Positions 58,601 through 61,600 of a stretch of DNA of 64,000 bases are shown piece by piece. This stretch comes from Ctena decussata (taxonomy: Eukaryota; Mollusca; Bivalvia; Lucinida; Lucinidae): positions 77,861,903 through 77,925,902 of the forward strand of contig OZ022499.1 of assembly GCA_963989385.1 (NCBI GenBank), given 5' to 3'. The position numbers were made by a program, and so were the translations under genes. The notes below the pieces were generated by a model, which did not search any database, was not told the origin of the DNA, and worked only from the letters and a program-made list of their open reading frames with translations. Numbering within the stretch: position 1 is the first letter of the stretch; every line of letters begins with the position of its first letter.

Positions 58601-61600
58601 GGTCAAGGTCACTGTGGCTATTTTTAGAAAAACTTTGTCAGCGCTTTAGCTCCTACATTTATCAGCAGATTTTAAAATAACTTCACACAAATGTAGGGCA
58701 TGACAATATCTCGAGCAAGTTTGACTTTCATGGTGCTGCACCCAAGGTCAAGGTCACCGTGGCTATTTTTAGAAAAACTTGGTCATCGCTCTAGCGCCTA
58801 CATTTCTCAACGGATTTGAAATCAACTTCACACAAATGTAGGGCATGACAATATCTCAAACAAGTTTGACTTCCAGGGTGCTGCGCCCAAGGTCAAGGTC
58901 ACTGTTGCTATTGTTAGAAAAAACTTTGTCAGCGCTCTAGCACCTACATTTCTCAATGGATTTTAAAATAAATTCACACAAATGTAGGGCATGACAATAT
59001 CTCGAGCAAGTTCCACTTTCAGGATGCTGTGCCCAATGTGAAGGTCACTGTGGCCACTTTTAGAAAAACTTTGTCATCGCCCTAGCACCTTCATTTCTCC
59101 ATGGACTTTGAAATAACTTGACACAAATGTAGGGTATGACAACATCTCAAGCAAGTTTGACTTTCAGGATGCTGTGCCCAAGGTCAAGGTCACTGTGGCT
59201 ATTTTTAGAAAAACTTTGTCATCGCTCTAGCACCTACATTTCTCAACCGATTTTAAAATAAATTCACACAAATGTAGGGCATGACAATATTTCGAGCAAG
59301 TTTGACTTTCAGGGTGCTGCAATCAAGGTTTTTGATTAGATCCTTATCATACTTGCAGGTATGACATACATAAGAGCTTGGATGAGTTCGAAATTTGGCC
59401 GGATTCGAGCACAGACTACGGAGTTAGCTGCCCTTGAGCGTTTGAAAAAAATCCCATAGTCTTATAATGGAGAAAACAACGTCATCACATTTTCATTTTT
59501 CATCAGATCCTCTTCATACTTGCAGGTAATGAGGATATGCATAAAAGCTTGGATTAGTTAGCATTTCGGCTAGATCCCACCACTGACTATGGAGTACCTG
59601 CCTTGAGCATCCAAATAATCAATGTAGCCACTTTTTTTTGGTTTCTACTGATCTGATCCTTTTCAAACTTGCAGGTAATGAGGAAATGCATAATATCTTA
59701 AACAAGTTCAAATTTTGGCCAGATCAGGCCAACCACTACGAAGTTAGCTGCCCTTGACAGCTCTGTCTATTGTGCTCTTGATCGGATACTTTTTAAACTT
59801 GCATATATTAAATGAGGGCATACATAATGTTTTGGATGAGTTTAATTTTCAGCCTGATTGGACCACTGACTGTGGAGTTAGCTGCCCTTGAGCATCTTAA
59901 ATATCCCTATAGGTTTACAATGTCTCTCAGGTGAGCAATTGTTGCCCTTTGGGCTACTTGTTACCAAGGCCCATGGGGGTCTTCGGTCGGGGGATTTGCC
60001 ATCTCCTCTGATGGCTATTTTTTACTTTTTGAGTTATTTCCCCTTGATAGTTTTAGGTGTGATTTTTTGGGCAGATTCGTGTCCGCTCTATAACTTGAAT
60101 ACCCTTTGGAATATTCTCATGATATTTCACAGATATGTAGAACAGGTCATGACGGTGTGTTGCAAACAAGAATGACAACTCTTGCTTACTTACTTTTTGA
60201 GTTATTTTCCCTTGATCATTTTAGGTGTGATTTGGTGTCCGCTCTATAACTTGAATACCTTTTGGAATATTTTCATGATACTTCACAGATATGTAGAACA
60301 GGTCATGAAGATGTGTCTCGAACAAGTATGACAACACCTGCTTTCTTACTTTTTGAGTTATTTCCCCTTGATGGTTTTAGGTTTGATTTTGTGTCTGCTC
60401 TATAACTTGAATACCTTTTGGAATATTTTCATGATACTTCACAGATATGTAGAACAGGTCATGATGATGTTTCGCGAACAAGAATGACAACTCTTGCTTT
60501 CTTACTTTTGGAGTTATTTCCCTTTGATAGTTTAAGGTGTCTGCCCCATAGCTTGAATACCTTTTAACCCTTTTTAGACCGGATACCCGTTTTGGGGACA
60601 TTATGCAAACAGTGCAGACTCAAAACGCGGCGTCTGATCAGGGTCTACATTGTTTGCTTACAGGAATTTCTATGCAAAGTACAATAAAAGTGAAAATATT
60701 CACCAGAAATCCCTAAAACTAATAATGGGATTATCTGAATGATAAGAATAGACAAGACCACTGGTCAAAAAAGGGTTAAAATATTTTCATGATACTTCAC
60801 AGATATGCATAACAGGTCATGACAATTTGTCTCATACATGAATGATAACTCTTACTTTCTTACTTTGTGAGTTATTTTCCTTTGGTAGTTTGAGCTGCTG
60901 TTTGAGTCTCTGCTCCATATCTGTATAACCCTGGCCTGCTCCAGAATTTGAATAACCTTGTACCTTTTAGAATATCGATGATCATGCTGTGATATCTTAT
61001 CAGTGTTCCTAACTCTCTCTGACCCCTCCACGTGCCCGCGCAACCTCCCCCCCCCCCCCCCCCCCCCCCCCCCACGTGCCCGCACAACAAAAAAAAAAAA
61101 TCCAGAGTTGGATTCTTTGTCCAAATTCACTTACTAGAGAGCTCAAAATTAGGTTTGTAGGGCTTGTACTTTAGAAGTTATTCACATATTTTGAAAGTTG
61201 AATGTATCGTATACTATACATTTGTGTATATGGTGGCTGTTTGAGATATTACCTCTTTTTAGCAGTCAAGCATACTGTTTTAGTCTGAATGTTAGATAAT
61301 CATGCATCTGTTAACAGATAATGTCAATCAGAAGCATAAAAGAATGACAAAATATTACTAATATGTGTTTTGAAGTTCACCCTTTTTACCAAGGCCCATG
61401 GGGGTCTTCGGTCGGGGGATTTGCCATCTCCTCTGATGGCTATTTTTGTATTTTCAGACTTCTCCCTGGAAGATATAATGACAGGTCTTTCATTAGATCC
61501 TGCTTTGCCCCTACCCCCAGAATTTCTGGACCAGGTCATGCATACTCTTGGAGTATCCAGTTATCTTCTACCGGTGCCCTGCTCACAAGATGAATATCCT

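Larger units (their letters stand above)
49242..60021 (+). mobile_element. HC-4 element, copy d (nested in copy c)
   Basis: Starts tttttatcccccgaccgaaa and ends gatggctattt. Its parts are 49242-50232, 51408-51832, 57613-57683 and 59962-60021. The gaps are filled by HC-6, the TTAA element and HC-2. Removing these restores the order of an intact HC-4. Confidence 0.78.
48884..61447 (+). mobile_element. HC-4 element, copy c (outermost host of the nest)
   Basis: Left part 48884-49241 (tttttatcccccgaccgaaa, ccgtccatccatccgtctgt). It is broken after acaactcttgcttt and resumes at about 60022 with ttactttttgagttatttcc, which restores the sequence seen in intact copies. It continues to 61447 with poly-C (61046-61073) and the standard right end. 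It contains copy d and, at 60568-60775, a piggyBac-like MITE. Confidence 0.8.
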
